Translations under genes and position numbers: made by a program
Assembly (NCBI GenBank): GCA_022711465.1
Contig: JAKLEZ010000012.1
Location: 62,001 to 126,000, forward strand
Source of the DNA: Planctomycetota bacterium
GTDB taxonomy: Bacteria > Planctomycetota > Phycisphaerae > UBA1845 > PWPN01
Direction of reading: 5' to 3'
DNA length: 64,000 nt
Shown: in pieces, positions 37,757 through 45,157 of the stretch
Layout: each line of letters opens with the position of its first letter
How positions within the stretch are numbered: the stretch's first letter is position 1
The notes under the pieces: generated by a model
Databases searched by the model: none
What the model was told of the DNA's origin: nothing
Seen by the model: only the letters and a program-made list of their open reading frames with translations

Positions 37757-38917
37757 TCACAGCAACCGTCGCAGCGCGGCCAGCAGGCCGTCGATCATCT
37801 CTTGGGTGTGGCCGGCACAAACCGCGATTCGCATGTGGCCCTCGGGGCCGACGCCGGTGTAGTTTCGCGTATGGGGTACGAGGAAGCCTTGCTCCTTGAG
37901 TTCCTCGTGCAGTCGCTGCATGCGTTCACCGGTGCCGCATCGAGCGGAAACGATAGGAGCGGGACTATCGGCCACGGTGATCCCGAGGTCGCGGAGGCCC
38001 TGGCGAAGGTGCAGCACGTTCCGGCGAAGCCGGGCACGTATTTCCGGCCTGGCCATGACGATCTGAAGGGCTCTCGCGGTCGCGGCGGCGGCGGCCGTCG
38101 GCGGGGCGCTGGCCCCGTCAAACAGATGGGAAGCCGAACGCAGGCGATTGATGAACGCGGTTGTTCCCGGAATGATGCCACCGAAGCCGCCGAGGGCCTT
38201 GCTGAGCGTGCCGCAGAAGCACAGTCGGGTGGAGTTTGGGGGGCATTCGCTCGCGTCGGCGTTGACCCGGTCGGACCAGAGGCCCAGGTGGTCCAGTGTT
38301 CCTCGCCCGTTTTCGCCGACGGTTCCGACGCCGTGGGCATCGTCGAGCAGGATGGTCGCCCCCGGCCGGGCCCGGAGCACCGTCAGGTACGCATCGACGG
38401 GCGCGATCTCTCCGGTAGATGAGAAGACGCCGTCGGTCAGCACGAGGGGCCTTGTGGACACGGGCACGTGTTCGCGAAGGGCGGCGGCCAGTCCGTCCGG
38501 GTCGCAGTGGGGAAAGCGATGGATCGGACGACCCGGCAGCGGGGCGGCTTCCATGACGCTGAAGTGGCAATGCTCGTCGGCCAGGATGAGATCGAACGTG
38601 TCGCCGAGGGCGTGGATGAGCGTTGTCGTGCCGAAGTAGCCGGACGGGAAGTAGAAGGCACCGGCCGTGCCGAAGTAGGCGGCCGCCAATCGCTCCGCTT
38701 CGAGCGTGACGGGGTTGTTGCCGAAGCCGCGCCGGGAGGTCGCGGTGTGAATGCCGTACTTGCGCATTGCCGTGCAAGCCGCTTCGATGATGTCCGGGTG
38801 GCCGTGCAGGCCGAGGTAGCTCGTGCCTCCGAAGTAAACGTATTGCCGGCCGTCGATGACGGTCTCAGGGCCAGGCGGCGATTCCATGATCCGGCGGGGA
38901 GTGAGAGGTTCGTTCAC
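37757..38917 (-). CDS. PLP-dependent alpha-oxoamine synthase (KBL / 8-amino-7-oxononanoate synthase-like)
   Basis: A 386-aa type I PLP enzyme of the family that condenses an amino acid with an acyl-CoA. Visible are the N-terminal YVYFGGTSYLGLHGHP, SRRGFGNNPVTLEAE, the PLP-ring Asp/His in LDDAHGVG (residues 192-197) and the Schiff-base lysine K240 in GTLSKALGGFGG. The His stacking on the cofactor in ADEHCHFS is present. No other biotin gene is adjacent, so glycine C-acetyltransferase, AONS and serine palmitoyltransferase-like activities remain possible. AGGA lies upstream of the GTG start. Confidence 0.85.
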   Translation of the reverse strand: MNEPLTPRRIMESPPGPETVIDGRQYVYFGGTSYLGLHGHPDIIEAACTAMRKYGIHTATSRRGFGNNPVTLEAERLAAAYFGTAGAFYFPSGYFGTTTLIHALGDTFDLILADEHCHFSVMEAAPLPGRPIHRFPHCDPDGLAAALREHVPVSTRPLVLTDGVFSSTGEIAPVDAYLTVLRARPGATILLDDAHGVGTVGENGRGTLDHLGLWSDRVNADASECPPNSTRLCFCGTLSKALGGFGGIIPGTTAFINRLRSASHLFDGASAPPTAAAAATARALQIVMARPEIRARLRRNVLHLRQGLRDLGITVADSPAPIVSARCGTGERMQRLHEELKEQGFLVPHTRNYTGVGPEGHMRIAVCAGHTQEMIDGLLAALRRLL

Positions 38918-38989
38918 GGAAGGTCCTGTCTTGACGCTGAATCTCGAAGAGAGAGCTCACCTGCCTGCTACACATCCGGCAGGGAGTGA

Positions 38990-39006
38990 CTCTGTCAAAG
39001 ACAGAG
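38990..39006. promoter_or_regulatory. 7-bp perfect inverted repeat before the oxoamine synthase gene
   Basis: CTCTGTC, AAA, GACAGAG. It follows a minus-strand promoter candidate (TTGCCG 39036-39031, 18 nt, TATAAG 39012-39007) and would overlap the transcription start. It could be an operator there, or a terminator for the sulfatase gene, which ends 87 bp upstream; no T-tract is visible. Confidence 0.45.
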
Positions 39007-39092
39007 CTTATACCACTTCGGGCAGCACTGCGGCAAACGCTGTCGCGGGTCTCATCTCTCAGCGGACAGGACCGTCGCCGCCCTCTGAGGCA

Positions 39093-40658
39093 CTACCTGG
39101 GACCAAGAAGAGTACTGGACGGCTCTTGTCCAGCCTTCTTGGGAAACCGATCGCCGTAGAGCATATCCGGGCGCGGCGAGACGAGCTTGCCGTCACGGAC
39201 GAAGGCCGGACCGCGCTCGGCCAGATGCCTGACCATGCGGGCGCGCCACGTCTCGAGCAGTTCGCGGTGCCCGGCGTCGCCGGCGAGATCGTGCAGTTCG
39301 CCGGGGTCCGACTGCAGATCGAACAACTGTTCCTTGCCACTCTGGGAGAAGAAGATGTACTTCGTCCGGCCGTCGGTCAGAGCGTTCCAGTGCTCGGTGC
39401 CCCTGTAGCAGCGGCTGTGCTCCAGGTCGATGCAGGACCGCCAGCCGGCCGCGTTCCCGCGGACGAGTTCCAGCAGGCTCTTGCCGTCGAAAGCGTCTGC
39501 GGGTGCGGCAATGCCCGCGGCGTCGAGGAAGGTCGGCAGTACATCGCGGAGCTCGACAGGCTGAGCCAGCACCTGCCCGCGCTCGGCCGCCATGCTCACA
39601 GGCCAGCGGATCAGCATCGGAATACGCACCGAGGATTCGTAGGCATACGTCTTTCGCCACAGATGGTGGTCGCCGAGCATATCGCCGTGATCGGCGGTAA
39701 AGAGGATGAGTGTGTTGTCGAGCAGCTTGCGTTGGCGCAACGCCGCCAGGATGCGGCCGATCTGCTCATCGACGAACGTGACCGACCCGTAGTAGGCCCG
39801 GCGAGACTGGCGAACCTGCTCGGGACCGAGATTGCCCCGCCAGCGATTGTAGTCCGGCGGATCGAGCGGGACGTCGTTGCCGCTTGCCCAGCTGCCGAGG
39901 TGAGCGGCCGGGACTTGGGCGTCTGTGTACATCTTCATGAACCGCTCCGGCGGATCGTAAGGGCTGTGCGGGCGGGCGAACGAGACCTTCAAGAAGAAGG
40001 GCGACGCTCCGCTGTAGTTCTGGACGAATCGCACGGCCACGTCGGCCGTCCAGCGGGTCGGGTGCAGCTCCTCCGGCAAGGCGTAGGTCTTGGCCCGGTA
40101 GTCGTTCCAGCCCATGCCGGTGGCGTCCGGATCGAGCGTCGGAGCCAGCGAGCGAAACCAGCAGCGGTAGTCGCTGACGAAGTCCGCTGTCTGGATGCGG
40201 CCGGACTCGTCCAGGATTGTCCTATCGAAGCCGTGAAGATTGCGCTGCGGGTAGTAGTGCATCTTGCCGACGCCGATCGCGTAGTAGCCCGCCCCGTGGA
40301 GCAATGCGGGGAGCTCGCGCTCGTAGTGCTCGGCCATCCGCCCCATGCCCAGCATGCCATGATGCCACGGCGACAGACCGGTCAACAGACCGCTGCGAGC
40401 TGGCGTGCAGGATGGCGTGGAGGTGTACGCACAGCGAAACCGCGCCCCGTCGGCCGCGAGGCCGTCAAGGTTGGGCGTGCGAATCGCCTTGTTTCCGTCG
40501 CTGCCCAGACAGTCGGCGCGGAACTGGTCGGCCATGAGAAGAACAATGTTCGGCCGAGCAGCAGGTCCGGCATCGGCGGCGAACGAGCCGATGGCCGCCG
40601 CCGAAATGACCGATGCGGCAACCAGGACGGGAAAAGACAATCGGAACGTGTGCCTCAC
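39093..40658 (-). CDS. secreted sulfatase, Cys type
   Basis: A 521-aa sulfatase with a signal peptide (residues 1-28). The formylglycine motif is C84-T-P-A-R in PSCTPARSGLLTG, so it needs a formylglycine-generating enzyme, which is not encoded here. The metal-binding start (NIVLLMADQFRADCLG) and the later ILFTADHGDMLGDHHLW with KTYAYESSVRIPMLIRWP are typical. Planctomycetes use many such enzymes on sulfated polysaccharides. GAGGG 7 nt before the GTG supports the start. Substrate unknown. Confidence 0.92.
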   Translation of the reverse strand: MRHTFRLSFPVLVAASVISAAAIGSFAADAGPAARPNIVLLMADQFRADCLGSDGNKAIRTPNLDGLAADGARFRCAYTSTPSCTPARSGLLTGLSPWHHGMLGMGRMAEHYERELPALLHGAGYYAIGVGKMHYYPQRNLHGFDRTILDESGRIQTADFVSDYRCWFRSLAPTLDPDATGMGWNDYRAKTYALPEELHPTRWTADVAVRFVQNYSGASPFFLKVSFARPHSPYDPPERFMKMYTDAQVPAAHLGSWASGNDVPLDPPDYNRWRGNLGPEQVRQSRRAYYGSVTFVDEQIGRILAALRQRKLLDNTLILFTADHGDMLGDHHLWRKTYAYESSVRIPMLIRWPVSMAAERGQVLAQPVELRDVLPTFLDAAGIAAPADAFDGKSLLELVRGNAAGWRSCIDLEHSRCYRGTEHWNALTDGRTKYIFFSQSGKEQLFDLQSDPGELHDLAGDAGHRELLETWRARMVRHLAERGPAFVRDGKLVSPRPDMLYGDRFPKKAGQEPSSTLLGPR

Positions 40659-40863
40659 GGATCTACCCTCAACTCGCTACTTCCGCACTTTGCCGAGTGA
40701 ACGCATTTCCGACACAGTGATCGACGAGGGGTATCAGCATCCTCCTGAACGACGATCGGCCGCCAATGCTCATCACTGAATCGCTGGAGTTCATCGCTAC
40801 ATCGTACCCACGCCCCGTGCCGGCGCGAAAGGAGAGCCGGACTGCAAGAAGCCTGTGGCACGG

Positions 40864-41371
40864 TCAGTCCGCGCCATCGGGATGGGCATGGATGTCCGCC
40901 CCGCTGAAGCATCGCTGTAACTTCCCAAGACCGGTCTGGTCCACGTCGCCATCTGTATCCGCATCGGACAACTGGCAGTTCGTGGAACCGTCATGTGGCA
41001 CGCTCGGACCGGGAGGGCAATCCCGGAATACGAGGAAGTCGTCCAAATCGACATCACAGTCGTGATCGTGGTCGAAACGAACGGACGTCGTCACCCTGGT
41101 CATCGCAAAGAAGGCGGAAGGACTCAGCGACTTTGCCGGCCCAGGGCTGGAAAGACGTGCCCACGACGGCGGACTGAGCCGGCAAGGTGGCCAGAGCCTG
41201 GAATGCGCTGGCGGCCGTGTCCGGGCCGGGAGTATCCGTCGGATCGACGAAGACGGCGATCAAGGGCTGATTATCCGGCGTCTTGGGTCCACAGGCCTGG
41301 GCCGAGGCATACTCAGGTGATGGCGACCGCCAAGTCTGGCTGACTTCTGTATGTCCTTTTCCGGCAATGGG
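40864..41371 (-). pseudogene. remnant of a secreted dockerin-tailed protein
   Basis: Two overlapping minus-strand frames form one decayed gene end. The frame 41371-41054 encodes a protein-like stretch (QPLIAVFVDPTDTPGPD, TLPAQSAVVGTSFQPWAGKV). Near 41095 the sense continues in the frame 41103-40864, which encodes a dockerin-like tail (DHDCDVDLDDF, DTDGDVDQTGLGKLQRCFSG). The break looks like a frameshift. The upstream frame begins right after a TAG and has no signal peptide, so the 5' part of the gene is missing. The rest of the gap 40659-41640 has no gene. Confidence 0.6.
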
Positions 41372-41466
41372 CTAACGCCGCCCATGATCAACTCGCGGCC
41401 CGAGCTTCAGAGTCGCCGGACCGGAGAGAAGCACGCTCATCTGGACCGATCGGTCCTGACGCAGGC

Positions 41467-41495
41467 TTGACAGCTTAGTCGGGCTTTGTTAGCGT
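41467..41495 (+). promoter_or_regulatory. candidate promoter of the PEP-CTERM gene
   Basis: TTGACA (perfect, 41467-41472), 17 nt, TAGCGT (41490-41495, 3/6). The leader would be about 140 nt. Confidence 0.35.
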
Positions 41496-41640
41496 AGATA
41501 GTGGAAGGGCATCAATCGCTTATCCGCGCATTTCAGAACCTTGTTGCCGCCTGCTGACGGGGAGCGACATGGTATGAGGCTCCCCCGACCAGGCGAAGTG
41601 TGGAAGGAAGTCAATTCACCGCTTTTGAAGGGAGGAGAGG

Positions 41641-42294
41641 ATGAGACAGATTTACTTGGTGACTGCGGTCATTGCCGCGCTTGCCCTCAGCGCTTCCGCG
41701 TACGGTCAGCTGACCTACACGTTCGACAATGATGAAGAGGGTTTCCAGAACGTCGCGTGGTCTCCGGCCGCCCCGGGTGACTGGTCGGGGACACCCACGG
41801 TCCAGCAGACACATACGGCCGGGGGCTGGCAGATGATGCTGACGAAGGAGTTCTCTTGGGAACCTGGGGGCGGAAATGACAACCAGCAGGTGGAGATGCA
41901 GAGGCTGGCGAACCTCGGCACCGCCCGGATCTCCTTCGACGCCATGGTCGATGGGGCCAGCTTCCCAGCGGGAGTCCAGACGTGGTTTCAGTTGAACATC
42001 GTGGGCAACAGCGCCGGGGCCACAGGCTGGACCCAGACGGACAACATCTTCACCGTCTCCGGGTGGCATGGCGCCGACGACGCCACTTTCCTGACCATGC
42101 ACTTTGATTATCCCTTCAGCCAGCTTGGCTGGGAACCTGGCGACCAATGGTTCCAGTTCTGGACAGGTGCCAATTCCGACACCGCGGTACCGGTCAACTT
42201 CTACCTGGACAACGTGATGATTACGCCCGAGCCGGCCAGCGGCTTGATTGCGTTGGGTGGTCTGCTTCTTATTCGCCGCCGGCGTCCCGCCTGA
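41641..42294 (+). CDS. PEP-CTERM sorted secreted protein
   Basis: A 217-aa exported protein. Residues 1-22 form a signal peptide. The middle is a beta-rich domain (TFDNDEEGFQNVAW) like carbohydrate-binding jelly rolls. The C-terminus is a classical PEP-CTERM signal: PEPASG, a hydrophobic stretch (LIALGGLLLI) and RRRR. Such proteins are processed by an exosortase and linked to exopolysaccharide and biofilm; no exosortase gene is in the window. GGGAGGAGAGG lies directly before the ATG. Confidence 0.85.
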   Translation: MRQIYLVTAVIAALALSASAYGQLTYTFDNDEEGFQNVAWSPAAPGDWSGTPTVQQTHTAGGWQMMLTKEFSWEPGGGNDNQQVEMQRLANLGTARISFDAMVDGASFPAGVQTWFQLNIVGNSAGATGWTQTDNIFTVSGWHGADDATFLTMHFDYPFSQLGWEPGDQWFQFWTGANSDTAVPVNFYLDNVMITPEPASGLIALGGLLLIRRRRPA

Positions 42295-42661
42295 GGGCAG
42301 CTTGACAGTTGGCCGGGCGGCTTGGCCAGCGGCCCTGGTATTCGACGGTCCGGCCGGCATGGCGATCGAGTTGGTTTCTCGGTCGCCGTGTAGGCCGGGC
42401 CTTTGTTTGCGGGGAGGGTTTTCCGATGAGCCGCTTCATGGGTGGGGCGTCAGGAGTGCCCTCGCGGAGCAGGCCCATCGTTTCTGTCTGATGGCTACGA
42501 CCCATTTGGTATCGTGCATGTCATGTCGTCGCGGACGCGCACGGCTTCGCTACCTGGCGGCGTTCGTTGGCCGCATGGGGGCGTGCTCTGAGCATCGCAA
42601 GTCCGCGACGGCTCAGTCGCCCGGGCGCGGGCCATGGTCTTACTTGAATGGAGGTGCTGGA
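42295..42661. other. 367-bp intergenic region
   Basis: No gene is supported. The frame of the following gene is open throughout, but its codons here do not look like protein and the next gene has its own start and ribosome site (GGAGGT at 42650-42655). No convincing promoter or hairpin was seen. Confidence 0.4.
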
Positions 42662-44974
42662 ATGTGGTCGCGGAACAAGATCGCCGGCCCGTGGGCGGCG
42701 CTGCTGCTCGGTCTGATGGTGCCCGCCGCGTTCGGGCAGATCGTCAGCACATTTGACACCGCGGAGGAGGTTCCCGGTTCCTGGTCCAAGGTCTGGGGTG
42801 ACGCCAGCGTGCTCATGGATCCGCTCACGTTTGACGCCGCCGCAGATGCCGCCGGCTCTACCACCAGCGGGGCCATGAAGATCGTCTATCACTTCACCGA
42901 CGCAACCGCCAACCGCCGAATCGCGATTGCCCGACCGACCCCGTTCGGCGACATGCTCAGTGTTGCCACCCTGGATATGGACATCTACGTCACTTCGACT
43001 TCGGCCAAGAGAAGCACCGGCGATCACGGTTACCTGACCATCGGCTACTTTTACGGCAGCGTTGCGCAATCGCAATGGATGGGTCAGGCTGCCACAGCCA
43101 GATCGCTGGGCGGAGGCATCAACGGCTTCAACGACGACCAGTGGTTCCATGTCAGCATCCCCATGGCCTCTTTCAAGAACTACGCGGGCAATCCCAGTTC
43201 GGCCTCGAATGTTCAGGGAGTCGGTTTCGAATTGCTCGGCAGGATGGCCGGCGACGTTACCTTCTGGGTTGACAACATCAAGTTTGTTCCCAAGGAGCCG
43301 CCGCCCCCGCCGGCCACCGAGCCGCTGATCATCAACAAGTTCAACGACCCGGCGGAGGCGGACCAGTGGGTGGCCGGCGAGAACATGGGCGGCGAGCTGG
43401 TTTCGAAGACCGTGGAAGGCGGGGAGATGAAGGTGGTGGTCAACTATGCCGGCGCCGCCACTGACTGTGACGCTTGCGCGGGCGACGAGCATGTGGACGT
43501 ATGCACGAACCCGGAAGACCCGGCCGACAGGGGCTGCAACAACTTCTGGATCACCAAGGATTTCGCCCTGAGCGGGACTCCGCCGGCAGGCCTGGACCTT
43601 CGTGGGTATGGCTCGTTCGAGATCGACATGCGCGTCGATTTCGGCGTCCAGAACGAGGGCACCAGCGCCTACGTCGAGTTCGGACCCATGTATGGCCCGG
43701 ATCTGACTTGGGTGCGTTCCGGCGGTACGCGCATGAGCGGAGCCGGGACGTACCACGTTTCCATGCCCATGAGCAACTTCTCCTCCCTGAATCTCAAGGA
43801 CGTCCGTGCCTGGAGGATCCAGTTCTGGGGCAATGATCCCCGTTGGGACACCGTCGCCCGGGTAACCGGCCCGGTCACCATCTGGATCGACAACATCGTA
43901 CTGGCCACGCCGCCCATCGCCCCCCAGGGTTTTCATGTGTGGAGCGAGTTCGACACGGCCGATGGTATCGCCGATTGGTGCCCCACCGGAGGCGATACCT
44001 GCAACGCCACCGCCAACGCGGTTCCGAGCCACGTGGAGTGGGACGGCACGGTAGATCACGCCGACAACCCCGCCTCCGGTTCCATGAAAGTCACGGTCAC
44101 GTGGGACAAGAACCTCACCCGGGACCAGAACCGAGTCACCTTCCAGCGGGATGTCTCCACCGGCTCACCCCTTGGCATCGATCTACGGGACTACAACTGG
44201 ATCATCGCCCGGGTGAAGTTTGATCCCGCCTCCCCCAAGACCACCTACGGCGCCCACGCTCAAGGCGGAGTCGTGTTCCGCAACATGGGCACGAGCTGGG
44301 AGTACGTCCCCGGCTGGACAAACTTCCTCTCCAGCGGAGTGGGCGTGAATGACCGGGGCTGGCACGTGGTTGACGCGTTCCTGCCGTCCTCCAGCGTTCC
44401 GGCGCGGGATCAACTCACCCAGGTGCTTCTCGACTTCATGGTGGACGATGCGACCAGCTACACGAACGGCGACTGGAGCGGGACGGCCACCTTCTGGATC
44501 GACCACATCATGGTCGGCCGGCCCCAGACGTGCCAGGATCCCAACAACTGCGAGATCTGCAACAACCTCTTGGACGAAAACGGAGACCAGTTGATCGACT
44601 GCGAGGACCCCGACTGCCAGGGTGTGGCGTCCTGCCCGGTGGAAACGGACTGCACTGACTTCATGGATGATGACGGTGACGGGCTGGCCGACTGTGCCGA
44701 CCCCGACTGCGGCCAAGACCCCAGCTGCAAGGCCAACGTCCCCTTCGCCGACGTAGATGGCGATGGCGACGTGGATCAACAGGACTTCGGCTTCTTCCAG
44801 GCATGCTTCAGCGGTCCATTCGAGCGATACCGGATCGGCTGTGGATTCCTGGATCGCAACCACAATTTCGCCGTCGATGCGGAGGACTTCTGGGAGTTCC
44901 AGGGCTGCTTCAGCGGTCCGTCCATCAAGGCGACCCAGGCCAGCAACCCCGATTGCGAGGGCTTGACCCAATGA
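42662..44974 (+). CDS. large secreted three-domain protein with Asp/Cys-rich and dockerin-like tail
   Basis: A 770-aa exported protein. Residues 1-22 are a signal peptide. Three related beta domains, probably carbohydrate-binding, start near residues 24 (FDTAEEVPGSW), 218 (FNDPAEADQW) and 423 (FDTADGIADW). Each ends in a 'WIDNIxxxxP'-like strand (FWVDNIKFVP, IWIDNIVLATP, FWIDHIMVG). From residue 623 come Asp/Cys repeats (DENGDQLIDCEDPDC, DDDGDGLADCADPDC), then a dockerin-like pair at about 694-765. The ATG at 42662 has GGAGGT 6 nt upstream. It follows the PEP-CTERM gene. No catalytic domain was recognised. Confidence 0.8.
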   Translation: MWSRNKIAGPWAALLLGLMVPAAFGQIVSTFDTAEEVPGSWSKVWGDASVLMDPLTFDAAADAAGSTTSGAMKIVYHFTDATANRRIAIARPTPFGDMLSVATLDMDIYVTSTSAKRSTGDHGYLTIGYFYGSVAQSQWMGQAATARSLGGGINGFNDDQWFHVSIPMASFKNYAGNPSSASNVQGVGFELLGRMAGDVTFWVDNIKFVPKEPPPPPATEPLIINKFNDPAEADQWVAGENMGGELVSKTVEGGEMKVVVNYAGAATDCDACAGDEHVDVCTNPEDPADRGCNNFWITKDFALSGTPPAGLDLRGYGSFEIDMRVDFGVQNEGTSAYVEFGPMYGPDLTWVRSGGTRMSGAGTYHVSMPMSNFSSLNLKDVRAWRIQFWGNDPRWDTVARVTGPVTIWIDNIVLATPPIAPQGFHVWSEFDTADGIADWCPTGGDTCNATANAVPSHVEWDGTVDHADNPASGSMKVTVTWDKNLTRDQNRVTFQRDVSTGSPLGIDLRDYNWIIARVKFDPASPKTTYGAHAQGGVVFRNMGTSWEYVPGWTNFLSSGVGVNDRGWHVVDAFLPSSSVPARDQLTQVLLDFMVDDATSYTNGDWSGTATFWIDHIMVGRPQTCQDPNNCEICNNLLDENGDQLIDCEDPDCQGVASCPVETDCTDFMDDDGDGLADCADPDCGQDPSCKANVPFADVDGDGDVDQQDFGFFQACFSGPFERYRIGCGFLDRNHNFAVDAEDFWEFQGCFSGPSIKATQASNPDCEGLTQ

Positions 44975-45011
44975 GCTGATGCGCATCGGCGGGATTCCTG
45001 CAATCTGAAAC

Positions 45012-45041
45012 GGTGCGGGTCCGACCGATCGGGCCCGCACC
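45012..45041. terminator. strong hairpin between convergent genes
   Basis: A 12-bp stem with one G-T pair (GGTGCGGGTCCG / CGGGCCCGCACC) and a 6-nt loop. It lies 38 bp after the dockerin protein gene. There is no T-tract, so it may act as a bidirectional or Rho-assisted terminator. Confidence 0.5.
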
Positions 45042-45157
45042 CGATGATGTGGTCAGAAGGCGAGCTTGTCTTCCCGAGCCGAAGCGGCGTTGCGGCTGCG
45101 GCACTTACCAGGGTTTCCTGTCACCGCAAATCGAAGGCGCGCTGATCAGCGGCCGAG

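Noticed and set aside
38856..40700. 614-codon plus-strand frame opposite the sulfatase
   Set aside because: Antisense shadow; the sulfatase motifs on the minus strand are unambiguous.
42248..42661. N-terminal extension of the 770-aa dockerin protein
   Set aside because: The ATG at 42662 has an ideal ribosome site and is followed by a signal peptide; the extension would bury that signal.
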